Of a stretch of 40,891 nt of DNA, positions 6,866 through 14,770 are shown piece by piece; within the stretch, counting starts at the first letter, position 1; every line of letters begins with the position of its first letter. The stretch is from Chloroflexota bacterium (lineage in GTDB: Bacteria > Chloroflexota > Anaerolineae > JAAEKA01), in assembly GCA_034717495.1 (NCBI GenBank), contig JAYELL010000048.1:1-40891 (forward strand), read 5' to 3'. The notes beneath the pieces were generated by a model. The model did no database searches and was not told the DNA's origin. It saw only the letters and a list, made by a program, of their open reading frames with translations. The position numbers and the translations under genes were made by a program.

Positions 6866-9025
6866 ATGGCTCGCATGAATACCGACATCGACTCCCTATC
6901 CATGTTCGACGGCGAACGCCGGACCAGATCCTGGAATGTCCGGACCGTTGAGCCGCACCCTTCCTCCCCCCAGGCTACCTCCCAGGGCAATCTGTATATT
7001 TTATTGGAGATTAGCGGAGAACCGGAAGCTTCAGCGCGGCTCTATCGCCTGCTGATGAATGCCATCCAAGGGGTATACTACGACTCGACCAGCGACGTGC
7101 GAGCAGCCCTTACTGAGGCTATACTCGCCGGGCATAAAGCTCTTCAGGAACATAACAGCGTGTACCCGGATGCGGTTCAGCTTGCCGGAGTCAACTGCGC
7201 TGTGCTCAAGGGCAATGAGCTTTTCCTGGGCGTCGGCGGCCCCGCCATGGTTTTGGTCGGACATCCGGAACGAGTCGAGCAATTCCCCGGGGAGATCCAC
7301 CTGGAGGCTGCTCCTTTAGGGGGCGCTGCGCTGCCCCATATCGAGATCTTTCGGACCTCTATCGGGAAAGAGGCGCTCATTCTGCAATTGGGAAGCAATT
7401 GGGCCGCGAATGTGCCATTGCGCAGGCTGGCCGGGGTCGCCCTTGCGTCCGATACCGAGACCGCCCTGGAATACCTGGAAACCCTGGCTCCCAGCGATGC
7501 AGACCTCAACGCCATGGCGGTTCATGTGACACCGTCAGCGCAGATCGCCGCCAGCGCGGAAGCGCTCGTCGCTCCCATCGTTGCTCCCCCGGCCGACCAG
7601 CAGGAAGAGACGCAAGAAGGGGAACCCGCTACAGAACAAGACGCGGCCGCTGATACCATCGAGGGAGAAGAACCGGTCGAACCAGAGGAAGTGATTGCCT
7701 CCGATGGGGAACGAGCCGTGGAGCTTGGCCAGGTCACAGCGGATCCTGAGCCCGTCGCCGAACCTGTGGTAGCAGAACCGCCCAAAAAACGGCGGTGGTG
7801 GCCCTGGCTATTGATACTGTTGATTCCGGCACTTATCGCAGCCGGTATCTATGCAGCACGCTGGTATCAACGGAGTGCGGTGGAGACGACAGTCGACAGC
7901 CTGATTCAGGGCGCTGTTGCTGCCTATGATGCAGCCATTCAGGAAGGTGTGCTGGACGAAACAGCCCGCGCGCAGCTTCAGGATGCCCAGGAACGGGTTC
8001 AGGAGGCCATTGAGCTGCTTCCCCAAGTCCCCGAGGCAGCCGATCTGCAAGCTGACATTCAGGCGCGCCTGAACGAAGTCAACAGTGTTACACCACTCTA
8101 TAAACTTCTCACGCTGCAGGAGCTGGGCGGTAGCGGCAGCGAGCCTTCCAAAATCGAGATGGACGGTGACCGCATCTACCTGCTTGACCGGGGACTCGAT
8201 CGCGTAACCCAGTATCGTATTGACAATGTGAGTGGCTTGATCCCGGAGACGTCAGCCGGGGTTCTGGCAGAGCGAGGTCAACCTTTGCCCGATGGACAAC
8301 TGGTGGGTGAACTGATGGACTTCGTGTGGGCCGACGCAGGTGGCAACCGAAACTCCAGTAATCTTTTGATCCTTGATAGCAACCGAAACCTGATCGAGTA
8401 TGACAGCGCGACGGGACTCTCTGCACTGGCTCTGGCCGACCGGGAGGCATGGCAGTCTCCCAAGGTCATCTCCAGCTTCATTGGCAACTTTTACCTGGTG
8501 GATGGCAGCGAGACAGGCCGCATACTGCGCTACCGCCCGACTGACGATGGCTACGGAAATGCCCCCGAGTCTTATCTGGAGGACGACGCCACTATCGATT
8601 TTTCGCGGGCCATAGATGTGGGCATCGATGGCGATATCTGGGTACTGTACCGGGACGGCATGGTGCAAGATTTCTCTGAGGGTCGCCAACGGGCTCTGGA
8701 ATTTGAGCAACCACCCGACACACCGTTAGCTCAGCCCCAGGCCTTCTTTGTGGGATCCGAGGCAGGCACCGCCCAGAATCTCTATATCGTCGACAGCGGA
8801 AACGGACGAATTGTGGAATTCGACAAAACAGGCAAATACCTGCAGCAATTCCGTCCTGATGACAGGACCGATCTGGAGAAGCTGCGAAAGATGCGAGACC
8901 TGTACGTTGATGAAATCGGCGGCTATTTCTACATCCTGACCGAGGATGGCCTGTATCGCACCGACATCCCCCAACCCCAGGTCGAAGCTGAGGTCGAAAC
9001 CGAAACGGACAGCGAGGAAAGCTAG
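6866..9025 (+). CDS. Membrane protein with a degenerate PP2C-like domain and extracellular NHL/beta-propeller
   Basis: This 719-residue protein has four visible parts. Residues about 37-225 resemble a PPM/PP2C phosphatase fold: helix AALTEAILAGHKALQEHN, then strands VNCAVLKGNELFLGVGGPAMVLV. The family's GDSR metal-binding turn is replaced by GGPA, so catalysis is doubtful. A Glu/Pro-rich linker follows (about 230-305), then one membrane helix at about 308-330 (WWPWLLILLIPALIAAGIY) after a KKRR stop-transfer cluster. After a helical segment, residues 410-705 form propeller-like repeats (ESYLEDDATIDFSRAIDVGI, NLYIVDSGNGRIVEFDKTG). The topology suggests a cytoplasmic pseudo-phosphatase coupled to an outside sensor. 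The ATG is preceded by AAAGGGG at good spacing. It is followed by an LCP gene, so a cell-envelope role is possible. Confidence 0.7.
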   Translation: MARMNTDIDSLSMFDGERRTRSWNVRTVEPHPSSPQATSQGNLYILLEISGEPEASARLYRLLMNAIQGVYYDSTSDVRAALTEAILAGHKALQEHNSVYPDAVQLAGVNCAVLKGNELFLGVGGPAMVLVGHPERVEQFPGEIHLEAAPLGGAALPHIEIFRTSIGKEALILQLGSNWAANVPLRRLAGVALASDTETALEYLETLAPSDADLNAMAVHVTPSAQIAASAEALVAPIVAPPADQQEETQEGEPATEQDAAADTIEGEEPVEPEEVIASDGERAVELGQVTADPEPVAEPVVAEPPKKRRWWPWLLILLIPALIAAGIYAARWYQRSAVETTVDSLIQGAVAAYDAAIQEGVLDETARAQLQDAQERVQEAIELLPQVPEAADLQADIQARLNEVNSVTPLYKLLTLQELGGSGSEPSKIEMDGDRIYLLDRGLDRVTQYRIDNVSGLIPETSAGVLAERGQPLPDGQLVGELMDFVWADAGGNRNSSNLLILDSNRNLIEYDSATGLSALALADREAWQSPKVISSFIGNFYLVDGSETGRILRYRPTDDGYGNAPESYLEDDATIDFSRAIDVGIDGDIWVLYRDGMVQDFSEGRQRALEFEQPPDTPLAQPQAFFVGSEAGTAQNLYIVDSGNGRIVEFDKTGKYLQQFRPDDRTDLEKLRKMRDLYVDEIGGYFYILTEDGLYRTDIPQPQVEAEVETETDSEES

Positions 9026-9026
9026 C

Positions 9027-9049
9027 AAATTGTCAATTGCCAATGGCGA
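9027..9049 (+). repeat. AATTG-word spacer
   Basis: AAATTGTCAATTGCCAATGG begins right after the stop codon at 9023-9025. The words AATTGTCA/AATTGCCA recur at 31062-31104 and 32478-32519 in the sense orientation of those operons. The rest of the gap to 9131 holds small hairpins (TCCCGC...GCGGGA at 9051-9073; ACCTTG...CAAGGT at 9073-9088) without a T tract. Confidence 0.55.
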
Positions 9050-9131
9050 ATCCCGCAGCGAAGCGCAGCGGGACCTTGTGGTCAAGGTTAACGCTTGCGT
9101 ACTGCCTGCGAGGGAGTGACCTACCTACAAT

Positions 9132-9161
9132 TTGCCAATGAGTATAGCCCTGTGCTAGAAT
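9132..9161 (+). promoter_or_regulatory. Promoter of the LCP gene, close to its start codon
   Basis: TTGCCA at 9132-9137 and TAGAAT at 9156-9161 are separated by 18 nt, and TG at 9153-9154 gives an extended -10. The ATG at 9168 is only 6 nt past the -10, so transcription from here would give a leaderless message. If the in-frame ATG at 9219 is used instead, the leader is about 50 nt. Confidence 0.6.
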
Positions 9162-9167
9162 CGTGCT

Positions 9168-10751
9168 ATGTACGAGCAGAATAGTGACCCTGGTTCAGCC
9201 GATAAGAGAGAGACAAAAATGTCTGACCAGCGGTCGAAAGTAAAGAGAATTTGGCCGGCCTTTGTGCTGGGCATTCTTTTTATTAGTCTTGTTGTTGGGG
9301 TGATTTACGCGTCGACGGCTATCTATCAATGGGCCAGAGAGACGGCGCGTTCGCTACCCGAAGTATCGGTAGTCAGCCCGCCCAATATTGTCCTGGCGTC
9401 GCGCCCGCAGGCCGGGGACGTCGAAACGACCGAAACAGCGCCACAACAAAAACCCGCCATATCCTCAGCACTTCCCGGCACCAGCCCGTCGCTGATCTTG
9501 CCCCAGGTAGAGCAGGATAATCGCATTACAATGCTTCTCCTGGGGGTTGACCAGCGTCCTGATGATTACAGTCCACCGCGCACCGACAACATAATTGTTG
9601 TCACGGTAGACCCTGACACGGGCAACGCGGGGATGATTTCCCTGCCTCGCGATCTATATGTCCCAATCCCGGGCTTTGAGCAGGGTGGAAAGATCAACAC
9701 GGCCTATGTCGTTGGCGAGACCAGCGACTATCCAGGGGGCGGGGGGGCGCTGGCAAAAAACACAGTCAGTGAATTCCTGGGCTATCCCGTCGACTACTAT
9801 GTCAAGATCAACTTCGACGGCTTCGAGAAAGTCATCGACCTGCTAGGGGGAATCGACGTTGTGGTACCCAATACCATCCACGACGAAGAATTTCCCACCA
9901 TCGATTATGGCTATTCGACCTTCCATATCGACGCGGGAGATCAACATCTGGATGGCGAAACAGCCCTGAAATATGTACGCGTACGAAACACGGACAGCGA
10001 CTTCGAACGTGCACGGCGTCAACAACAGGTTCTTATCGCCGTAAAGGACCGGGTTATTGAAAACAAGTTATTGGCCGGACTGCGGATTTTCGATTTCCTC
10101 GACGTGCTGGCCGACAACATCGAACATGACATTCCAGCGTCCAAGGTGGCAGAGTTTGTCTCCCTCGCCGGTCGAGTTCAGATCGACGATATCGAACGAC
10201 TTGTTCTGGACACGAAGTACGCCAAAGTAGACCCCGACAGCCCCTACGGCTGGATCCTGGTGCCTGATCGAGAGCGTATCCGACCCGCGGTCGACCAGGT
10301 GTTTTCGGCCAAAAAAGATGCCCCCCAACTGGATGTAGAGGCACTTGCCCGTCTACATGCCCAACAACAGGCACAGCAAGAGGCTGAACTGGCACGACAA
10401 CAGGTGCGCAATGATTTTCAGGCACAGGCAGAAGCATTGCGTCATAGCCTTGCAGGTGAAGGAGCCCGAATCGTCGTCCAAAATGGTACCAGCGATCCTG
10501 TACTGGCAGCCCGAACAGCAGATTGGCTCGAGCGCCAGGGATATGATGTCGTCCAACACGGCCAGGCAGAGCGGACAGACTACCCCCGGACGGTCCTGAT
10601 CTCTGGCACTGAAAAGCCCTTTACGACCACCAATTTGAAGGATATGTTCGCAATCTCAGACGACAATGTCTTGCGTGAAGATGCTCTTCAAGGAAATGTC
10701 GATATCCAGTTGATCGTGGGTCAGGACTTTTATCTGCTTGTTTCCAATTGA
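9168..10751 (+). CDS. LytR-CpsA-Psr (LCP) family cell-wall polymer ligase with LytR_C domain
   Basis: This 527-residue membrane-anchored protein has a short cytoplasmic N-terminus and one membrane helix (about residues 30-52, WPAFVLGILFISLVVGVIYA). The LCP catalytic domain spans about 120-370, with ITMLLLGVDQRP, the arginine motif RTDNIIVVTVDP, ISLPRDLYV, and the late KYVRVRNTDSDFERARRQQQ. A Gln/Ala-rich helix at about 390-420 leads to a C-terminal LytR_C domain (GARIVVQNGTSDP). LCP enzymes transfer undecaprenyl-linked glycopolymers onto cell-wall or surface acceptors outside the membrane. The acceptor in Chloroflexota is not clear. Start 9168 is reached by a near-leaderless promoter; ATG 9219 with a weak GAG upstream is an alternative. 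Confidence 0.88.
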   Translation: MYEQNSDPGSADKRETKMSDQRSKVKRIWPAFVLGILFISLVVGVIYASTAIYQWARETARSLPEVSVVSPPNIVLASRPQAGDVETTETAPQQKPAISSALPGTSPSLILPQVEQDNRITMLLLGVDQRPDDYSPPRTDNIIVVTVDPDTGNAGMISLPRDLYVPIPGFEQGGKINTAYVVGETSDYPGGGGALAKNTVSEFLGYPVDYYVKINFDGFEKVIDLLGGIDVVVPNTIHDEEFPTIDYGYSTFHIDAGDQHLDGETALKYVRVRNTDSDFERARRQQQVLIAVKDRVIENKLLAGLRIFDFLDVLADNIEHDIPASKVAEFVSLAGRVQIDDIERLVLDTKYAKVDPDSPYGWILVPDRERIRPAVDQVFSAKKDAPQLDVEALARLHAQQQAQQEAELARQQVRNDFQAQAEALRHSLAGEGARIVVQNGTSDPVLAARTADWLERQGYDVVQHGQAERTDYPRTVLISGTEKPFTTTNLKDMFAISDDNVLREDALQGNVDIQLIVGQDFYLLVSN

Positions 10752-10755
10752 CCGT

Positions 10756-10785
10756 TTTACTTTTTAAACAGTTTCTGAGTAAAAT
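10756..10785 (+). promoter_or_regulatory. Possible promoter of the universal stress protein gene
   Basis: TTTACT at 10756-10761 and TAAAAT at 10780-10785 have an 18-nt spacer. They lie directly after the LCP stop codon and about 36 nt before the start at 10821. The match is moderate; readthrough from the LCP gene is also possible. Confidence 0.4.
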
Positions 10786-10820
10786 GGGGACCGCAGCTCT
10801 TTTTTTCTGCATCGGAGATA

Positions 10821-11327
10821 GTGTTGAGTCCCATGTATCACCGTATCCTCGTTCCCCTTGACGGTTCTGTTTTTGCTGAGCTGGCCTTGGACCATGCCGG
10901 GCAGATCGCAGTCGCGGGAGAGACCGAAGTTCATCTGGTGACCGTTGCACCACTTCTGAGCGATCAGTCCCTGGCTGTGGTCGACTTATACCCCGTGCCT
11001 GCCTATCATGATTATCAGGCTGACCAGTCGGAAGAGATGCAGCAGGCGCGCGGGCAGTACGACGATTACCTGATTCAAGTGGCGGGGCGCCCGCCATTGA
11101 CAGGCCACGAAGTCAAAACAATCGTGCGCTTCGGCCACCAGCCAGCCGAGGAGATCATCTCTTACGCCGAGGATGCCGATTGTGATCTGATCGTCATGTC
11201 GACCCATGGCAGGTCTGGCATAGGCCGATGGGTCTACGGAAGCGTTGCCGACAAGGTATTGCGTGGCTCGCATATTCCCATCTTTTTGGTAAGGGCCCAG
11301 GAAAACTCGGCTGCCCAACAAAACTGA
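10821..11327 (+). CDS. Universal stress protein (UspA family, ATP-binding type)
   Basis: This protein of about 164-168 residues is a single Usp domain. It opens with MYHRILVPLDGSVFAELAL. It contains the nucleotide-binding signature near the C-terminus, STHGRSGIGRWVYGSVADKV, which fits the G-2x-G-9x-G-S/T pattern of ATP-binding family members. Usp proteins are cytoplasmic and help survival under starvation or energy limitation. The start is uncertain: GTG 10821, TTG 10824 and ATG 10833 are all in frame. The GGAG at 10814-10817 favours TTG 10824 by spacing, while the family alignment favours the ATG. Confidence 0.9.
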   Translation: MLSPMYHRILVPLDGSVFAELALDHAGQIAVAGETEVHLVTVAPLLSDQSLAVVDLYPVPAYHDYQADQSEEMQQARGQYDDYLIQVAGRPPLTGHEVKTIVRFGHQPAEEIISYAEDADCDLIVMSTHGRSGIGRWVYGSVADKVLRGSHIPIFLVRAQENSAAQQN

Positions 11328-11389
11328 GAGATCATCGATGCCAGTGAGTGTTTCTCTGGCATTCGGCGCCATCTCAAAGGAGGTTCAGT

Positions 11390-11614
11390 GTGTCAAGACG
11401 TATGTGGATGTGGGTCATCGCTGGCTTGATCATTGGTGTCATCGTGGGTGCAGTCATCGGATATTTCCTGGCAGAAGGTACCAAAAATCCGGTGCTGCTC
11501 GTTATTGGATGGATTGTAATTTCAGCTATCGGAAGCACCCTCTTTTTTGGCTTCTGGGGCTATGCCGACGAACAGCAGAAGCGGGTGCGCCAGCCCGACC
11601 TGATTGACGAGTAA
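11390..11614 (+). CDS. Small two-helix membrane protein
   Basis: I do not recognise this 74-residue protein beyond its topology. A basic start (MSRRMWMW) leads into a glycine-rich membrane helix (IAGLIIGVIVGAVIGYFLAEG), a second helix (VLLVIGWIVISAIGSTLFFGFW) and an acidic cytoplasmic tail. The GTG start at 11390 is chosen because AAAGGAGG at 11376-11383 lies 6 nt upstream; the longer frame from 11348 has no such site and would add an unlikely N-terminus. It follows the stress-protein gene by 62 nt and may be cotranscribed. Similar short glycine-zipper membrane proteins are often stress-linked, but no function can be assigned. Confidence 0.65.
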   Translation: MSRRMWMWVIAGLIIGVIVGAVIGYFLAEGTKNPVLLVIGWIVISAIGSTLFFGFWGYADEQQKRVRQPDLIDE

Positions 11615-11694
11615 ACCTGGATCACGATTGTATCCGTAGCTGACCTTGTCATTAGAAAAAAGCTAAGCTCCTGTTCGAGAAGCGCAGACACGAC

Positions 11695-11731
11695 AGCGCA
11701 ACGGCAGATCACATTTGCCGCTGCGCTTTTG
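11695..11731 (+). terminator. Rho-independent terminator after the small membrane protein gene
   Basis: AGCGCAACGGCA (11695-11706) pairs with TGCCGCTGCGCT (11716-11727) with one mismatch, followed by TTTT at 11727-11730. It ends the plus-strand transcripts from the 6866-11614 group. Confidence 0.7.
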
Positions 11732-11866
11732 TATTTCCCCACATACCCCCACCCCTCCATACTCGAATGTCGCGACCCAGGGATCACCCCACTCCCCCTG
11801 CCGCGCTGCAGTTAAGGCCCATTCCATGATGGGCCAATCATCTTCGGTCATGGCCAGGTGATTCAG

Positions 11867-11906
11867 TAAAAAAGGTGTTGCACGTAACAAGCTGTGCAAC
11901 ACCTTT
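11867..11906 (-). terminator. Rho-independent terminator of the sugar ABC operon (minus strand)
   Basis: Perfect 13-bp arms AAAGGTGTTGCAC (11871-11883) and 11894-11906 flank a 10-nt loop. On the minus strand the hairpin is followed by a run of T. It lies 42 nt beyond the stop of the solute-binding protein gene. The rest of the 333-nt gap 11615-11947 shows no gene I would support. Confidence 0.85.
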
Positions 11907-11947
11907 CATCTATCTAACTGGCTGAACAAACCAGATCAATCGATCAG

Positions 11948-14674
11948 TTACTGAATCTGCTCGAGTTGCTCCGCCAGGCTGGCATTGGCATCTTCGGTGA
12001 GCTGATCCAGGGTCTCCTGAACAGGCGCACCGCCAGCAATGGCAGCCATAGCTTCCTCTGCCATGTCTCGTACGAAGTCATAGCCCGGTGCCGGCGGCTC
12101 GAAGGTGCCGTAGGGCAGCAATTCGAAGGCGGTCTGGTAGGCCGGATTCTCGGCGAAGTAGTCGTCCAGGCCCTCGGCCACGCTGGCGCGTACCGGGAAG
12201 TAGTTGCTGGCCTGCGCCCACTTGGCCTGCACATCAGGGCTGGTGTAGTGCTTCAGGAACAGCCAGGCAGCCAACTGCTGCTCAGACGTGGTCTTGGGAA
12301 TGCTGACGCTGGCGCCGTAGATGTTCTGCGCCGGCTCTTCAGTGGTATACGGGATCGGTGCAACACTCCAATTGAAGTTGGCACCTTCCTCCACGGCACT
12401 ACGATAGTATGGCAGACCTGAGCTGGAGCCCACTGTGAACAGCAGGCGGCCCTGGCCAAAGTCGGTCTGGTCGCCGTAGCGCTCCGTCACAATGGTGGCG
12501 CAGCCCTCTTCGAACAACTCCTGCAGGAACGACATCGCCGCCACCGCCGCCTCGTTGTTGTAGTCGTATTGGCCATCTTCGTAGTCGAAAACATCCCCAC
12601 CTCGAGCGAAGGTCCAGCTCGCGAAGCGGGAGGCATCCACGCTCAATTCGTAGCCGATGGGGCTGACATCGGTGCTGGCCCCGCTGTAGGGTGAGGCGCT
12701 AGCCGCACAGGCCATCTCCTTGAATTCTTCAGGCGTTGCCGGCGGTGCATCGTAGCCCAATTCCTTCAGCCAATCCATGTTGTAGTACATCACTTCCATG
12801 GAGCGGTTGGGCGGGAAGCCCAGACGGGCATTGCCAAAGTTGGGGAAGATGTCCTGGTTGAAGAAGCCTGAGAAGAAGTCCTTCTGCTCAGCACTGTTCA
12901 AGCCATACTTGATGCTCTCGACGTAGGGAGTCATGTCCACCAGCGCATCGCCCAACTGGTAAGTTGCAGCCTGATTCTGGTAGGCCACCACCAGGTTGGG
13001 AGCATCCTCGGTATTCATGAAGGTCAACATCTTGTTGAAGATGTCACCATAACCACCCTGGTACTCGGCGACCACTTCGATGCCATACTTGTTGGTATCG
13101 TTGAACTCCTGAACGATCTCCTGCAGCGCCGTCTCACGGTCGCGCGTGTGCTGGTGCCAGAAGAAGACCGTCTGTCCGCTGGGGTCGATCTTGGCCAGAG
13201 CGTCGGGCGATTCGGGAATCTGCTCGAGCTGTTCCGCCAGGCTGGCATTGGCATCTTCGGTGAGCTGATCCAGGGTCTCCTGAACAGGCGCACCGCCAGC
13301 AATGGCAGCCATGGCTTCCTCTGCCATGTCTCGTACGAAGTCATAGCCCGGCGCCGGCGGCTCGAAGGTGCCGTAGGGCAGCAATTCGAAGGCGGTCTGG
13401 TAGGCCGGATTCTCGGCGAAGTAGTCGTCCAGGCCCTCGGCCACACCGGAGCGTACCGGGAAGTAGTTGCTGGCCTCAACCCACTTGGCCTGCACATCAG
13501 GGCTGGTGTAGTGCTTCAGGAACAGCCAGGCAGCCAACTCTGCATCAGGGGTGGTCTTGGGGATACTGACGCTGGCGCCGTAGATGTTCTGCACCGGTTC
13601 TCCAGTGGTATACGGGATCGGTGCAACACTCCAGTTGAAGTTAGCGCCTTCCTCCACGGCACTACGATAGTATGGCAGACCTGAGCTGGAGCCCACTGTG
13701 AACAGCAGGCGGCCCTGGCCAAAGTCGGTCTGGTCGCCGTAGCGCTCCGTCACAATGGTGGCGCAGCCCTCTTCGAACAACTCCTGCAGGAACGACATCG
13801 CCGCCACCGCCGCCTCGTTGTTGTAGTCGTATTGGCCATCTTCGTAGTCGAAAACATCCCCACCTCGAGCGAAGGTCCAGCTCGCGAAGCGGGAGGCATC
13901 CACGCTCAATTCGTAGCCGATGGGGCTGACATCGGTGCTGGCCCCGCTGTAGGGTGAGGCGCTAGCCGCACAGGCCATCTCCTTGAATTCTTCAGGCGTT
14001 GCCGGCGGTGCATCGTAGCCCAATTCCTTCAGCCAATCCATGTTGTAGTACATCACTTCCATGGAGCGGTTGGGCGGGAAGCCCAGACGGGCATTGCCAA
14101 AGTTGGGGAAGATGTCCTGACCGTAGAAGCCGCTGAAAAAGTCTCGCTGCTCCTCAGCAGAGTAACCCCATTTGGCACTATCAACCAAATCGGTCATGTC
14201 AATGAGAGAGTCGCCCAGCTGGTAGGTCGCAGCCTGGTTCTGGTAGGCCACCACCAGATTAGGAGCGTCCTCGGTATTCATGAAGGTCAACATCTTGTTG
14301 AAGATGTCACCATAACCACCCTGGTACTCGGCGACCACCTCAATCCCGTACTCGTTGCTATCGTTGAACTCCTGAACAATCTCCTGGAGCGCTTCTTCCC
14401 GGCCGCGAGTGTGCTGGTGCCAGAAAAAGACCGTCTGCCCGCTGGGATCCACCTCTGCCCATGCATCAGCCGTCGCAGTCATATCCTGGGTAGAAGGCTT
14501 GGCCGTTGGAGCTTCTTCTTTGGCCTCTTCAACTTTTTCGGTCACCTTCTCGGCCACTTCTTCGACCTTCTCCTGAACCTGCTCAGATGGCTCATCCTTG
14601 CCGCCACAGGCGCCAAGCACCATTGCGGCGACGAGAATAATCGCCAACAGTATCCAAAGCTTCGACCTTGTCAT
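11948..14674 (-). CDS. Sugar ABC transporter solute-binding lipoprotein with tandem duplicated binding domain
   Basis: This 908-residue protein is about twice the usual size of a family 1 extracellular solute-binding protein. The N-terminus has a lipoprotein signal with lipobox LGAC (Cys23), then a charged Glu/Lys linker (residues 28-58). Two complete binding domains follow, about 74-490 and 495-908, both starting DPSGQTVFFWHQHTR and ending LTEDANASLAEQLEQI. The second copy has no signal and is joined through PESPDALAKI. The halves keep one register with a constant 1263-bp offset and no indels. The permease genes just upstream make it the binding component of a carbohydrate importer. ATG 14674 has GGAGGAG about 8 nt upstream. 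Fusion of tandem genes or an assembly error are both conceivable. Confidence 0.9.
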   Translation of the reverse strand: MTRSKLWILLAIILVAAMVLGACGGKDEPSEQVQEKVEEVAEKVTEKVEEAKEEAPTAKPSTQDMTATADAWAEVDPSGQTVFFWHQHTRGREEALQEIVQEFNDSNEYGIEVVAEYQGGYGDIFNKMLTFMNTEDAPNLVVAYQNQAATYQLGDSLIDMTDLVDSAKWGYSAEEQRDFFSGFYGQDIFPNFGNARLGFPPNRSMEVMYYNMDWLKELGYDAPPATPEEFKEMACAASASPYSGASTDVSPIGYELSVDASRFASWTFARGGDVFDYEDGQYDYNNEAAVAAMSFLQELFEEGCATIVTERYGDQTDFGQGRLLFTVGSSSGLPYYRSAVEEGANFNWSVAPIPYTTGEPVQNIYGASVSIPKTTPDAELAAWLFLKHYTSPDVQAKWVEASNYFPVRSGVAEGLDDYFAENPAYQTAFELLPYGTFEPPAPGYDFVRDMAEEAMAAIAGGAPVQETLDQLTEDANASLAEQLEQIPESPDALAKIDPSGQTVFFWHQHTRDRETALQEIVQEFNDTNKYGIEVVAEYQGGYGDIFNKMLTFMNTEDAPNLVVAYQNQAATYQLGDALVDMTPYVESIKYGLNSAEQKDFFSGFFNQDIFPNFGNARLGFPPNRSMEVMYYNMDWLKELGYDAPPATPEEFKEMACAASASPYSGASTDVSPIGYELSVDASRFASWTFARGGDVFDYEDGQYDYNNEAAVAAMSFLQELFEEGCATIVTERYGDQTDFGQGRLLFTVGSSSGLPYYRSAVEEGANFNWSVAPIPYTTEEPAQNIYGASVSIPKTTSEQQLAAWLFLKHYTSPDVQAKWAQASNYFPVRASVAEGLDDYFAENPAYQTAFELLPYGTFEPPAPGYDFVRDMAEEAMAAIAGGAPVQETLDQLTEDANASLAEQLEQIQ
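11954..14470. repeat. Tandem in-frame duplication, 1263-bp period
   Basis: Copy A runs from about 11954 to 13216 and copy B from about 13217 to 14470. Landmarks compared at both ends give the same 1263-bp offset. Positions 12384-12856 and 13647-14119 (473 bp) are identical by eye, whereas the flanking parts differ at many sites, including clustered amino-acid changes beside the identical block. Confidence 0.85.
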
Positions 14675-14770
14675 AGTGATTCTCCTCCTTGAGAGTGTAG
14701 AAAAGGGTCAATCGATGGTTATCAGAGACGAACCTGCCTCTTCAGCGAAAACTAATCCTCCGTACTGCCC

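Noticed and set aside
9051-9088. Small hairpins between the PP2C-like and LCP genes considered as a terminator
   Set aside because: Stems are only 6 bp and no T run follows; they were recorded within the neighbouring spacer entry instead.
11663-11902. A 79-residue minus-strand open frame in the gap between the small membrane protein and the binding protein gene
   Set aside because: It overlaps the minus-strand terminator region and the plus-strand terminator, has no ribosome binding site that I can see, and its composition is not convincing.
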